This document shows, in pieces, positions 32,424 through 40,680 of a stretch of 64,000 nucleotides of DNA (position 1 is its first letter; the number at the start of each line of letters is the position of its first letter). The stretch is taken from positions 1 to 64,000 of the forward strand of contig CAVYON010000037.1 of the NCBI GenBank assembly GCA_963770035.1, read 5' to 3'. The stretch comes from Roseiarcus sp963770035 (GTDB taxonomy: Bacteria > Pseudomonadota > Alphaproteobacteria > Rhizobiales > Beijerinckiaceae). Under the pieces are notes generated by a model. It worked only from the letters and a program-made list of their open reading frames with translations. It ran no database searches and had not been told where the DNA came from. The translations under genes and the position numbers were made by a program.

Positions 32424-34319
32424 TCACTTCCTGGGGAATTTCAATTTCAGTTGCTTCCCGAGATTCAGCGCTTTTATTTCGGGGCTGTTTATTTCGACCG
32501 TTGCGGTAGTTGGGGCCGTTTGCGCGCTCGATACACCCGGCGGTCGGTACGTTATATATGTGCCGTCAGCCAGTCTAATAACGCGTCCGCCATCAGCGTC
32601 GACTTCGCTTTTAATCCTAACGTATGTCTTGCCTGCTGTTAATCCGCGTATGTAGGTTTCAGCCTCCGAGGCTGGGTCATCCGAAGCGGGCATAGTGCGA
32701 GGCGCGCCCACCGCCTCAGCAACTCCGGGCAGCTTCCCGTTAGGTGCGATCGCGCCGAGAATAGGGTCGGTAGCCGCAGCAGCAGGAGTCTCTCGTGTGG
32801 GCAGCGCTTCCGGCGACCGGACGACTTCGGGCGCCGGGGGAGGCGGCGGCCCCGGCGGCTCACTTTGCGCGACCTGGAGGTCCGCGTCCGACCCGCCCCC
32901 ATCCGACCTCATCGAGGCGTTGCTGCTATTGTCCGCGACCTGAACGCCTTGCGGCCTCGGCTTGCGCGCCGGGTGACCCACAACCCCGACCGCGTCGGCC
33001 GCTGTCGCGAACCGGCCCCGCTCGTCGTGATTGTCATTATACTTGCCAAGCCCCGCAGCCGCGTTGTCGCCCCCGAGCCCCAGCTCCGCCCGCGCCTCCT
33101 CCCGCGTCTTGATCCCGGCCGAAACCAGAATTTGCAGCGTCTGGGCCTGCTGCAGCGGGTCGACCGCGTCGTCGCCGACCCAGACGAATTCGAGGCTCGG
33201 CTCGCCCATGCACACCTTGATCACCTGGTCGAGCGCGTTCTTGATCCAGTTTTTGAGCGGCACGAGGCCTTCCTGCGTCGCCTGCAGGCGCATCGTCTCC
33301 GAGGTTGCGCGATTGACCTGGGCGACGAAGGGGGTGGCGGGGACGGAAAAGGCGTAGCAGATCACCCGCGCGAGCCACTCGTCGTACTGGTCCTTCAGTG
33401 GCGGCTGGCGCGCTTCGATCAGGCGGAAGTCGGACGGCATGAATTTCAGCATCCGGCGTTTGGCCGAATCGCCGCTCATCTTGGCGTCGAAATAATCTTG
33501 GAACTGGCGAACCTGCTCGGGCGACCACTCCTTCGGCAAGGTCCCGAAGGCGTCGGGCGACGTTCCCGTCCGGTAATAGTCGAGCGTCGCCGCCTCGCGT
33601 CGGAGCGCGACATTGACGGTCAGCGCGACCTGCTCGACCGGGCTCATGCCGTAGAGCCGGTGCGCCCGCAGGTTGCGCGGCAGGTAGAGAAGCTCATCGG
33701 CGGAAAAGTCGGCGGCGGGCACGCCGTGCAGCACCTGCTGATAGGCCGGGTCGGGCGGCTCGGGCGCGCGCCCGTCCTCACCGATCAGGGGCTTGATTGT
33801 CGCCCCGTCGATCACGTCGAGGGCGTAGAGCCTTCCGCCGCGATCGTAGCGCGGGTAGAGGGTCGCCGCGTCGATCACCAAGAGGTCCTCGAGCAGCATC
33901 CGCAGCCAGTCGCCGAACGAGCGGCGTCGGTCGGGGCGGGCGAGCAAGGCGAGCGCTTTGTCGATCCGGGCGGATTCGTCCGGAAGGTTCGCCCGCGCGC
34001 GGGCGCGCACGGTAAAATTCTGCGCCGCAACCTGGTCTTTACGGGTCTCGATCACGGCGCGCAGCAGCGGCAGCGCGTCGGCGAGTGTGCGCAGTTCGGC
34101 AAAGCCGATGCCGCTTTCGGAGCGTGGGACGTAGTTGAGGTTGGCGCCGAACGGATAGTCGAACTGCCGCCCCTTGACGTCCGGCGGCGCCTGCGGCGGC
34201 AACGGCTTTTGCGGCCCAAACCAGGATGGCGGGGCGACGCCGGTGACGGCGTAGCGCGTGGCCTCGGCAAGCCTCGCGAACACGTTCGGGGTCAGCGGGC
34301 GTTCGACGGCGTCGGGCAT
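32424..34319 (-). CDS. Phage portal protein with C-terminal toxin-like domain
   Basis: A 631-residue protein. Residues 1-420 are an HK97/SPP1-type portal (LPLLRAVIETRKDQVAAQNFTVR, LLEDLLVIDAATLYPRYDRGG, LYLPRNLRAHRLYGMSPVEQ, FSVPATPFVAQVNRATSETM, ILVSAGIKTREEARAELGLG). At residues 425-437 the motif KYNDNHDERGRF begins a long Pro/Ala-rich linker (438-545), followed by an 86-residue C-terminal domain (YIRGLTAGKTYVRIK, LADGTYITYRPPG, VEINSPEIKALNLGKQLKLKFPRK). A normal portal ends before the linker. The tail end resembles polymorphic toxin C-termini, and an immunity-like gene follows. AAGGA precedes the ATG. Confidence 0.82.
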   Translation of the reverse strand: MPDAVERPLTPNVFARLAEATRYAVTGVAPPSWFGPQKPLPPQAPPDVKGRQFDYPFGANLNYVPRSESGIGFAELRTLADALPLLRAVIETRKDQVAAQNFTVRARARANLPDESARIDKALALLARPDRRRSFGDWLRMLLEDLLVIDAATLYPRYDRGGRLYALDVIDGATIKPLIGEDGRAPEPPDPAYQQVLHGVPAADFSADELLYLPRNLRAHRLYGMSPVEQVALTVNVALRREAATLDYYRTGTSPDAFGTLPKEWSPEQVRQFQDYFDAKMSGDSAKRRMLKFMPSDFRLIEARQPPLKDQYDEWLARVICYAFSVPATPFVAQVNRATSETMRLQATQEGLVPLKNWIKNALDQVIKVCMGEPSLEFVWVGDDAVDPLQQAQTLQILVSAGIKTREEARAELGLGGDNAAAGLGKYNDNHDERGRFATAADAVGVVGHPARKPRPQGVQVADNSSNASMRSDGGGSDADLQVAQSEPPGPPPPPAPEVVRSPEALPTRETPAAAATDPILGAIAPNGKLPGVAEAVGAPRTMPASDDPASEAETYIRGLTAGKTYVRIKSEVDADGGRVIRLADGTYITYRPPGVSSAQTAPTTATVEINSPEIKALNLGKQLKLKFPRK

Positions 34320-34482
34320 GGGGGGTCCTTGTTCGGGGCGAGAGGGCGACGGGAGCCGCGGAGAGGGCCCCGCGCCGGTCGCGAAGTCTTCGAAAGAGGC
34401 GCGAATACGCGGCGAATGCTTCGCCTTCCGTTAGGGATTGGCGTGCTAGGGTTTGGGCCCGCCGTCCGATGGAGATCAGGTC

Positions 34483-34866
34483 ATGCGCAGGCTGGCCCTC
34501 GCCGCGCTTCTCGTCAGCCTGCCTGGGGTTGCCTGCGCCGCCACGCGCTGGACGTTCTGCGTGGCGGCGGTCAACGGCGGGTCCGAAATCTGGCTCAGCG
34601 ACGTGTTTGCAGCCGACGCCAACCGGGAGAAGCTCGAGGGCGCCTTCAAGGCTGCGGTCGAAAGGCTTGGCGCGGCCGGGGCCAACGCCCAGTGCCCGCA
34701 ACCGCGCGACGACAGGACCATCGCGGTGAATGCGCAAATCGACGCCGAGGCGTTCAATCGCAAGATGGGCGCAACCTTGCATCCGGTGCCGGCGAACGAT
34801 TTCCCGGGCCGGCGCGAGGGCGCCGCCGCCGATCCCGCTCGGCGTGAGCTGCGCGCCGATCGCTAG
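34483..34866 (+). CDS. Small secreted protein on the opposite strand (possible moron)
   Basis: A 127-residue protein with a signal peptide (MRRLALAALLVSLPGVACAA). The mature part has two Cys (TFCVAAVNGG, NAQCPQPRD) and a helical middle (EKLEGAFKAAVERLGAAG). It is the only clear rightward gene in the structural cluster and lies between the portal and the RES toxin. It converges with the RES gene, sharing a CTAG at the ends. No family is recognised. Independent orientation suggests lysogenic expression. Confidence 0.6.
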   Translation: MRRLALAALLVSLPGVACAATRWTFCVAAVNGGSEIWLSDVFAADANREKLEGAFKAAVERLGAAGANAQCPQPRDDRTIAVNAQIDAEAFNRKMGATLHPVPANDFPGRREGAAADPARRELRADR

Positions 34867-35549
34867 TCCGAAACTCGCGCCACCGCCGGCTCGGGAACGT
34901 CCGACCAGACGAAACGATAGACCGCGCCCGCAGCGACCGACTGCACCGCGTTCGGCCGTAGCGCGACGACACAGGTCCCGCCCGGTTCGCGCACCGATGG
35001 ATAGATGACGCCGTTCAGCCCGCGCGCCCGCGCGGCGTCGGCGACGCCGTTTCCGGCCGGATAACCGGTTGCGGGGTCGGGATCGAGGCTCGGATGCCCG
35101 TGGGCGCCGCGCAAGTCGACGAACTCGCCCGCTATGCTGGCGAACAGCTCCGCGTAATCGACGACGCCCGACATCACGCCGGATTTGGCGAGGAAGTCGG
35201 CCATATGCCAGGCGACCTCGCGCATGCAGGTGGAGACGGCGAGCGCTGCGTACCAGGCGCCGCGCGTCGCGTTGAAGCGGTTGGGCTCGCGCGGCTTCCA
35301 GTAGGCGAACGAGGCGTTGATGAAAGCGGCGTAGGGGACGCCGTAGACGAGCTCGTCCCGGCTGACGCCTTCCGTTCCGCGCTCCTCGGCGATCAGGCGG
35401 CTCGAGGTCGCGCCCTCGATTTCCGCCAGATCCGCAACTTCGTCGGGCGCGACCAGCGCTTGCAGGACGGGCGCCCTGAGCCGCGCCGTCGAGACGAGCC
35501 GCACCGTACGGGGCATCGCCTCGCGGACGATCGTGAGGCCGTCGAGCAT
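34863..35549 (-). CDS. RES-domain toxin
   Basis: A 228-residue protein starting MLDGLTIVREAMPRTVRLVSTARLR. The RES signature is clear: Arg in NRFNATRGAWYAAL, Glu in TCMREVAWH and Ser in GVIYPSVREPGG, plus a C-terminal FVWSDV. RES toxins of type II toxin-antitoxin modules deplete cellular NAD+ (family knowledge). The ATG at 35549 lies 10 bases after the antitoxin stop. The pair sits between terminase and portal genes, so it is transcribed with the late operon or from its own promoter. Confidence 0.82.
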   Translation of the reverse strand: MLDGLTIVREAMPRTVRLVSTARLRAPVLQALVAPDEVADLAEIEGATSSRLIAEERGTEGVSRDELVYGVPYAAFINASFAYWKPREPNRFNATRGAWYAALAVSTCMREVAWHMADFLAKSGVMSGVVDYAELFASIAGEFVDLRGAHGHPSLDPDPATGYPAGNGVADAARARGLNGVIYPSVREPGGTCVVALRPNAVQSVAAGAVYRFVWSDVPEPAVARVSD

Positions 35550-35559
35550 GGGCGCGGTA

Positions 35560-35991
35560 TCACAGTCCGCCGCGCACGGCGTCGACATAGCGGCGCACGT
35601 CGAGCATGACCGGGATGCCGCCATCGATCATCGCCTCGATCGGCGTGCGCCGCTGAAACATCGGGCCGCTGTTCGCCCGGCGCACCCAGATGTCCGCCGT
35701 GTCGTCGACGAACAGGAGATGCAGGCCCTTGAAGATTCCGACCAGCGCCGACACCCGGGTCATCTGGTCCTGGCTCAAGGTCGGGCGGGCGCCGCGCTTC
35801 ATCCGGTCGAGGCTGCTCGGCGACACGCCGATCAGCGCCGCGGCCTCGGCGTTGCTGAGGCCCCAGGCGCGCACGAGATTGAGGAACGCCTTGAGGGCGA
35901 CCTCCGACAGGCGGGCTCGGTCCTGTTCGCTGGCGAAGGTCTGCCGGCCCGGGTGGGCCGTCGCGCGCTCGGCGGAAGGGGCAGCGGGCAT
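35560..35991 (-). CDS. Xre/MbcA/ParS-type antitoxin of the RES toxin
   Basis: A 143-residue protein. Residues ~30-75 hold a helix-turn-helix (LGLSNAEAAALIGVSPSSLDRMKRG). The C-terminal DUF2384-like toxin-binding domain has DTADIWVRRANSGPMFQRRTPIEAMIDGG, normally written as WLRTPN..FGG..P in the family. A CCAGGAG ribosome site lies before the ATG. Just upstream TGGACA and a TATCCT-like box may be a weak promoter. It should bind and neutralise the RES toxin and autoregulate the pair. Confidence 0.8.
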   Translation of the reverse strand: MPAAPSAERATAHPGRQTFASEQDRARLSEVALKAFLNLVRAWGLSNAEAAALIGVSPSSLDRMKRGARPTLSQDQMTRVSALVGIFKGLHLLFVDDTADIWVRRANSGPMFQRRTPIEAMIDGGIPVMLDVRRYVDAVRGGL

Positions 35992-36081
35992 GTCACGTCT
36001 CCTGGTGAGGATATGCGCGCCATTTGACGAAATGTCCAGCTCGCGTTTCGGCTATCGGGCTCGGCCGATTGGAGATCCAGG

Positions 36082-37473
36082 TCACGCCCATGCGCTAGCC
36101 GAGCTCGCTTGACGCGCCTGCCCAGCCCAGTAGTCGAGCATTCCCGTATTCGCCCGGTCGAGGCCCAAAAGGTCGGAGATCGCCCACACCAGTGCGTCGG
36201 CGCGGTCCGGGGAGGGGCCGGAGCGGCGGTCGAAGTCGGGGGTCAGCGCGCAGAGTTGGTCCTCGAGCTTGGCAAAGACGCCGGCATGCAGCACGAGGCC
36301 GCGCTCATAAGCCGCAGCGATCGGCTCGGCGCGCAGGTACTTGCCGCGCGTCGCAGTCACCGTGCGCACCGGCAGGTGCGGCTCGGCATGGCGCAAGACT
36401 TCCGTCACCATCTCGCCGCCGTTGTTGATCTCGGCGACGACGCGGTTCGCGCCAAACCCACGATAGGCGGCGCCGGCCCGCGCCGCCCAGCCGGCCGGGC
36501 TGTCGCCCTGGCTCGTCAGGTCGGCCAGCACATAGAGCTTGCCGTCGGCCGCCTTGCCGGCGACGACGAGTCCGCATTCGTCGGCCTTCGAGCCCGAGCG
36601 CGCGGGCGGGTCGATCGCGATCACGACCTCCGAAAATTCCCGCGGAGCCGCCTCCGGCGCGACGCGCTGGCGTTCGATCAGCGCGCGCGTCCAGAGGGCC
36701 CCGGGCGCGTCCTCGACGATCTCCGCAAACAGTTCCTGCCGCCCGAGGACGCGTCCGTCGTAGCGCCTGGCGATGCGCTTCAGGAACGCGCGCGCCAAGT
36801 GGCCACGGTTGTCGAAGGTCGAGCCGCGGGTGACGATCGTGTCCTTGTCGGCCGCGAGCGCCTTGACGATCCGGGTCGGGCGCGGCGTCGTCGTCACGAT
36901 CATCTGCGGCTTTGCGCCGAGTCTCAGGCCGAACATCGCCTGATCGAAAGCCTCGGGCCGGCGCCAGGCGGCAAGTTCGTCGCACCACAGCTTCATGTGC
37001 TGCTTGCCGCGCAACCGGTCGGGCTCCTCGGCGGAGAAGAGCTGGCTCACCGCGCCATTCGGCCACTCGAGCCTTCCGGCCGAGGCGAGGTAGCGCGGCC
37101 GCTCATCGGCGCGGCAGCAATTGAGAATGCCCGATTCGCCGAGCACCATCACGTCGCGAACATCATCGGCGGTCGGGCCGATCAGGTTGACGAAGGGGAA
37201 ATTCCACGACCAGCGCCGCACCGCCTCGGCGCCCGCGCGGGTCTTTCCTGCGCCGCGGCCCGCGAGGATCAGCCATACGATCCAGTCGCCAGACGGCGGC
37301 TCCTGGTCAGGACGGGCCCAAAGGTTCCAGTCGCACAGGATCCGCTCGCAGTCCTTGTCGCTTATCGTCGCCAGCATGCGCGATCGCTCGTCGGGCGCGC
37401 GCCACAAAAGGTCGCCGATGCGCTGGATCGGCGGGGGCGCTCTGCTGTCCACGGCAAAGTCCGCCGGGTTCAC
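36082..37473 (-). CDS. Terminase large subunit
   Basis: A 463-residue protein. Walker A is GRGAGKT (residues 72-78), Walker B lies in MKLWCDELAAW, and the coupling motif TTTPRP follows. The nuclease domain has acidic residues in VVIAIDPPARSGSKADECG, VVAEINNGGE and SPDRADALVWAISDLL. It pumps DNA into proheads. GTG 37473 overlaps the small-subunit stop (GTGA) and matches the family N-terminus; the longer frame upstream is an artefact. Confidence 0.9.
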   Translation of the reverse strand: MNPADFAVDSRAPPPIQRIGDLLWRAPDERSRMLATISDKDCERILCDWNLWARPDQEPPSGDWIVWLILAGRGAGKTRAGAEAVRRWSWNFPFVNLIGPTADDVRDVMVLGESGILNCCRADERPRYLASAGRLEWPNGAVSQLFSAEEPDRLRGKQHMKLWCDELAAWRRPEAFDQAMFGLRLGAKPQMIVTTTPRPTRIVKALAADKDTIVTRGSTFDNRGHLARAFLKRIARRYDGRVLGRQELFAEIVEDAPGALWTRALIERQRVAPEAAPREFSEVVIAIDPPARSGSKADECGLVVAGKAADGKLYVLADLTSQGDSPAGWAARAGAAYRGFGANRVVAEINNGGEMVTEVLRHAEPHLPVRTVTATRGKYLRAEPIAAAYERGLVLHAGVFAKLEDQLCALTPDFDRRSGPSPDRADALVWAISDLLGLDRANTGMLDYWAGQARQASSASAWA

Positions 37474-37904
37474 GCGCCGGAACGGGGCTCGGAGTCGTCC
37501 TCGGCGAGGTTGGCCGCCGCGGCGTTGAGCTTGGCCAGCAGCCTCGCGCGATGCTCTTCGCCATAGGGCTCCGGCGCCGGACTCAAGCGGTGGAAGCCGT
37601 GATAGCGATCGAGCCGATCCAGGATCTTGAGCAAGCGATCGATGGCGGCCAGTTCGCCGGCGTCGACGCGATCCATCAGCGTCAGGCAAAAATTCTCGAG
37701 CCGTGCGATCTGGATCTTGGCGAAATCGGCGACCGGCGCAACCCAGCGCCGGCTAAGCTCTTCGCTGAGCGCCCGTTCGACCGTCTCGGTCGGCAGGTTT
37801 TCTTCTGCGCCGATGGCGTCGGGGCTGACGCCCGCGATGAGCGCCGAAATCATGCGCCGGACGCGGTGAGGCTGGACCTGGAGGCCCTTGTCGAATTCAG
37901 TCAT
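37470..37904 (-). CDS. Small terminase-like protein (terminase partner)
   Basis: A 144-residue protein. The N-terminal half contains a helix-turn-helix-like segment (QPHRVRRMISALIAGVSPDAIGAEENLPTETVERAL). The second half is helical (KIQIARLENFCLTLMDRVDAGELAAIDRLLKILDRLDRYHGF). It is coupled to terL by the GTGA overlap and is the first gene after the promoter. A related protein with the same DRLLKI..DRYHG pattern is found at 56601-57131. Confidence 0.7.
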   Translation of the reverse strand: MTEFDKGLQVQPHRVRRMISALIAGVSPDAIGAEENLPTETVERALSEELSRRWVAPVADFAKIQIARLENFCLTLMDRVDAGELAAIDRLLKILDRLDRYHGFHRLSPAPEPYGEEHRARLLAKLNAAAANLAEDDSEPRSGA

Positions 37905-38036
37905 GGAGCAAGCCTTCCGGAAGAGGATGGGCGCGCGAAAGGTCTCCGGCCCGCAGAATGCGGCGGAGTTTCCGGGAACATCGGCGCGGTGGAAGCGTCA
38001 GAGGACGCCCTTAGGCCCAATCCTCGACATTGCCCA

Positions 38037-38065
38037 ACTATGCCCTAACCGGCGGAAAAGGTCAA
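38037..38065 (-). promoter_or_regulatory. Leftward promoter of the structural operon
   Basis: On the minus strand TTGACC and CATAGT stand 17 bases apart with CGCCGGTT inside the spacer, about 135 bases before the small terminase ATG. It is almost a copy of the element before the protease at 29295-29323, and AAACAAAT-type sequence precedes the -35 in both. It probably marks the right boundary of the transcribed phage cluster. Confidence 0.6.
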
Positions 38066-38129
38066 GGATTTGTTTCTGAAAAAAGAAAAACAGGCAGGAA
38101 AGCCGCTTAATTTCAAACGCTTACGCGGG

Positions 38130-38360
38130 CGATTTGCGTCCCTTCTCCCCTTGTGGGGGAAGGACAGGATGGGGGGTCGCGCGGACCTCAGATCGAGGGG
38201 CCTCCGTTCGATCAATCTCAAGTGAATCGTTGTCAACACACCGTCGAGCCTGACGACGAAAGCGGAAGCCTTCGACCCCTTCCGTCGAAGGCCTCGCCAG
38301 AGACTGCTCGGCGCTGGTCGCGTTCCGCCTGAGGTTGCGCGCAAGCGGCGTCAATCCTCC
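38130..38360 (-). pseudogene. DUF559-type endonuclease-like remnant next to a REP-like repeat
   Basis: One leftward frame reads TPLARNLRRNATSAEQSL and later VEGFRFRRQ. A second frame fills the gap with SSLWRGLRRKGSKASAF. Together these match the start of DUF559-family proteins (LRRxATxAExxLW, LxGFKFRRQ), broken by frameshifts. Beside it, at about 38139-38176, lies a CTTCTCCCCTTGTGGGGGAAGG palindromic element resembling the dispersed repeats of alphaproteobacteria. This is probably the junction between phage element and chromosome. Confidence 0.5.
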
Positions 38361-38420
38361 AGGCACGGCGCGACCCCCCATCTTAACCTTCCCTACAAGG
38401 GTGGCAGGGACGCGGCCCCC

Positions 38421-39278
38421 TTACTCTCTCAGAAGGTCGTTGATCGCGGTCTTTGCCCGCGTCTGCGCGTCCACCGTCTTGACGATCACGGCGCAATAGA
38501 GCGAGGGGCCGGGCGAACCATCGGGCAGGGGCTTGCCGGGCAGCGAACCGGAGACGACCACCGAATAGGGCGGCACGTAGCCGAGATGAACCTTGCCGGT
38601 CGCGCGGTCGACGATCTTGGTCGAGGCGCCGATGAACACGCCCATCGACACCACCGATCCCTCGCCGACGATCACGCCCTCGACGATTTCGGAGCGCGCG
38701 CCGATAAAGCAATCATCCTCGATGACGGTCGGGTTCGCCTGCAGCGGTTCGAGCACTCCGCCGATGCCGACGCCTCCCGAAAGATGCACGCTCTTGCCGA
38801 TCTGAGCGCAGGAGCCGACCGTGACCCAGGTGTCGACCATGGTCTTCGAATCGACATGGGCGCCGACGTTGACGAAGCTCGGCATCAGCACGACGTCGCG
38901 GGCGACGAAGGCCGAGCGGCGGACGATCGCCCCCGGCACGGCGCGGAACCCCGCGTCGCGAAACCGGCTCTCGCCCCAGCCGGCGAACTTGGAGGGGATC
39001 TTGTCCCACCAGGCCGCCTCACCAGGGCCGCCTTCGATGATCGCGTTGTCCTTGAGGCGGAAGCTCAGCAGCACCGCCTTCTTCAACCATTGGTTGACCT
39101 TCCAGGAATTCGGGCCGGCCGCCCCGGGAATCTTTTCGGCGACGCGCACCCTCCCGGCGTCGAGCGCCTCAAGCGCCGTATCCACTGCGTCGCGCAGGTC
39201 TCCGGTCGTCTGCGGATTGACGGCCGCTCGATTCTCCCAGGCCTGTTCGATCAGCGTCTGAAGGCGGACGTCGGTCAT
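38421..39278 (-). CDS. dapD: 2,3,4,5-tetrahydropyridine-2,6-dicarboxylate N-succinyltransferase
   Basis: A 285-residue protein of the expected length. The N-terminal helical domain is followed by a left-handed beta-helix with hexapeptide repeats (VVLMPSFVNVGAHVDSKTMVDTWVTVGSCAQIGKSVHLSGGVGIGG). It uses succinyl-CoA to succinylate tetrahydrodipicolinate in the lysine/diaminopimelate pathway in the cytoplasm. The first clear chromosomal gene right of the phage element. Confidence 0.95.
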   Translation of the reverse strand: MTDVRLQTLIEQAWENRAAVNPQTTGDLRDAVDTALEALDAGRVRVAEKIPGAAGPNSWKVNQWLKKAVLLSFRLKDNAIIEGGPGEAAWWDKIPSKFAGWGESRFRDAGFRAVPGAIVRRSAFVARDVVLMPSFVNVGAHVDSKTMVDTWVTVGSCAQIGKSVHLSGGVGIGGVLEPLQANPTVIEDDCFIGARSEIVEGVIVGEGSVVSMGVFIGASTKIVDRATGKVHLGYVPPYSVVVSGSLPGKPLPDGSPGPSLYCAVIVKTVDAQTRAKTAINDLLRE

Positions 39279-39479
39279 GGGGATCCTTGAGCCTGTTGCG
39301 GGCGAGGGTTTGTCTCGACGGGGGGCGGGTTGTCAATGGCGGTCCCTTCGAGAGAGGCCGGCGGCGCGGGTCCAAGCGCCGTCCGCGCCCGTGGACGCGA
39401 AATTTGTCATACGGCCGATAGCGCTGGGACGTCGTCTCGCGTCCGCAGCTTCGCGTCGGCCGTCGCCAACATGAGCGAA

Positions 39480-39560
39480 CGGATCAAACATTGCGCGACC
39501 AGGCCCCTCGAAGGGGATCAGCAAGCGAACCGGCACGTTCAGGTTGGCGAGCATATTCGC
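39480..39560 (-). pseudogene. Remnant of the 3' end of apt
   Basis: A leftward frame reads LANLNVPVRLLIPFEGP, aligning with the last residues of the apt product (LADMNVPVRALMAFEGH). At the DNA level the stretch CGAACCGGCACGTTCAGGTTGGCGAGC matches apt closely. No other part of apt is present. It lies about 600 bases from the apt stop, so a partial duplication or recombination occurred here. The remaining sequence between dapD and apt holds no other confident gene. Confidence 0.5.
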
Positions 39561-39769
39561 GCAACAAGCGATCCAAAGAACAATCGAAGAGAATTCAAAG
39601 GTCGCAGCGTCGATTTGTCATCTCGATTTCGACGCTCAGACGCGCGAGGGAAGGCTGACCGGACAGTCATTCATCGCGTTGTTCGACGGAAACGGCGCAT
39701 CTAAGACTGTTATCGCCACGATGATCGTTGGCTGTTCGGCGGTTGCGCCCTTCACTTTGGCCAGGTTCA

Positions 39770-39952
39770 ATGATGTTTGCATTCGCCGACTTCGCTGACA
39801 TTGGGGTCGATCTGCCGTGGCAGTGGCCCGTCGGCGCGATCCTTTGCTGGGGAATCGTCCTCTGCCTGGGTCTGATTTACCTGAAGCCCGAGCCGCATCC
39901 TCGCCTCGCGCGGGCTGTGGTCAGAAAGCGCCGTCCGTCCCACGGTCCGTGA
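39770..39952 (+). CDS. Possible small membrane protein
   Basis: A 60-residue frame (MMFAFADFADIGVDL...) with one hydrophobic helix (VGAILCWGIVLCLGLIYL) and a basic tail (RAVVRKRRPSHGP). There is no strong ribosome site or family match, but codon composition and the hydrophobic pattern are plausible. Confidence 0.35.
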   Translation: MMFAFADFADIGVDLPWQWPVGAILCWGIVLCLGLIYLKPEPHPRLARAVVRKRRPSHGP

Positions 39953-40082
39953 TCGGTTTCGCAAGGCTTCCGCCGCCTGTCGTCGTTCGCGCCTGACCGC
40001 GCCCCGCCTGTTGCGGGCCCGACATCGCCCGCAGGCTGATCGAGCCGCGAGTAAGGCCCTTCGCGGCGAATGGGACCGCGGC

Positions 40083-40604
40083 TCAATGCCCCTCGAACGC
40101 CATCAGCGCGCGCACCGGCACGTTCATGTCGGCGAGCTTCTTCGCGCCGCCGAGGTCGGGCAGGTCGATGACGAAGCAGGCGGCGACCACGTCGGCGCCG
40201 AGCTGGCGCAGCAGCTGGACGGCGCCGACCGCCGTGCCGCCGGTGGCGATCAGGTCGTCGACCAGGATCACCCGCTCGCCGGGCTTCACCCCGTCCCGGT
40301 GCATCTCCATCTGGTCGACGCCGTATTCCAGCGAATAGGCGATCGACACCGTGAGATGCGGCAGCTTGCCCTTCTTGCGCACCGGCACGAAGCCGGCCGA
40401 AAGCTGATGGGCGACCGCGCCGCCGAGGATGAAGCCGCGCGCCTCGATCCCCGCCACCTTCTCGATCTTCTCGCCCGCCCAGGGCTGAACGAGCTCGTCC
40501 ACGGCGCGGCGAAAGGCTCTCGCGTCGCCGAGCAGCGTGGTGATGTCGCGGAACAGGATTCCGGGCTTGGGGTAGTCGGGAATCGTGCGAATAGAGTTCG
40601 GCAA
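40083..40604 (-). CDS. apt: Adenine phosphoribosyltransferase
   Basis: A 173-residue protein of normal length. It has the PRPP-binding motif VILVDDLIATGGT (residues 112-124), the family N-terminus IRTIPDYPKPGILFRDITTLL and EARGFILGGAVA. It salvages adenine to AMP with PRPP in the cytoplasm. The upstream neighbour is the divergently oriented restriction-modification pseudogene. Confidence 0.95.
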   Translation of the reverse strand: MPNSIRTIPDYPKPGILFRDITTLLGDARAFRRAVDELVQPWAGEKIEKVAGIEARGFILGGAVAHQLSAGFVPVRKKGKLPHLTVSIAYSLEYGVDQMEMHRDGVKPGERVILVDDLIATGGTAVGAVQLLRQLGADVVAACFVIDLPDLGGAKKLADMNVPVRALMAFEGH

Positions 40605-40680
40605 GGTCGTTCATGGCGAGACTGTGTCTATCCTACGGGAGCCGGTCGCGTCGAGCGGCTTGCAGGAATTGTCTTCGGGC

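Noticed and set aside
36082..37689. 535-residue terminase with Arg-rich N-terminus
   Set aside because: The extra 72 residues overlap the small terminase gene in another frame and lack family similarity; GTG 37473 fits.
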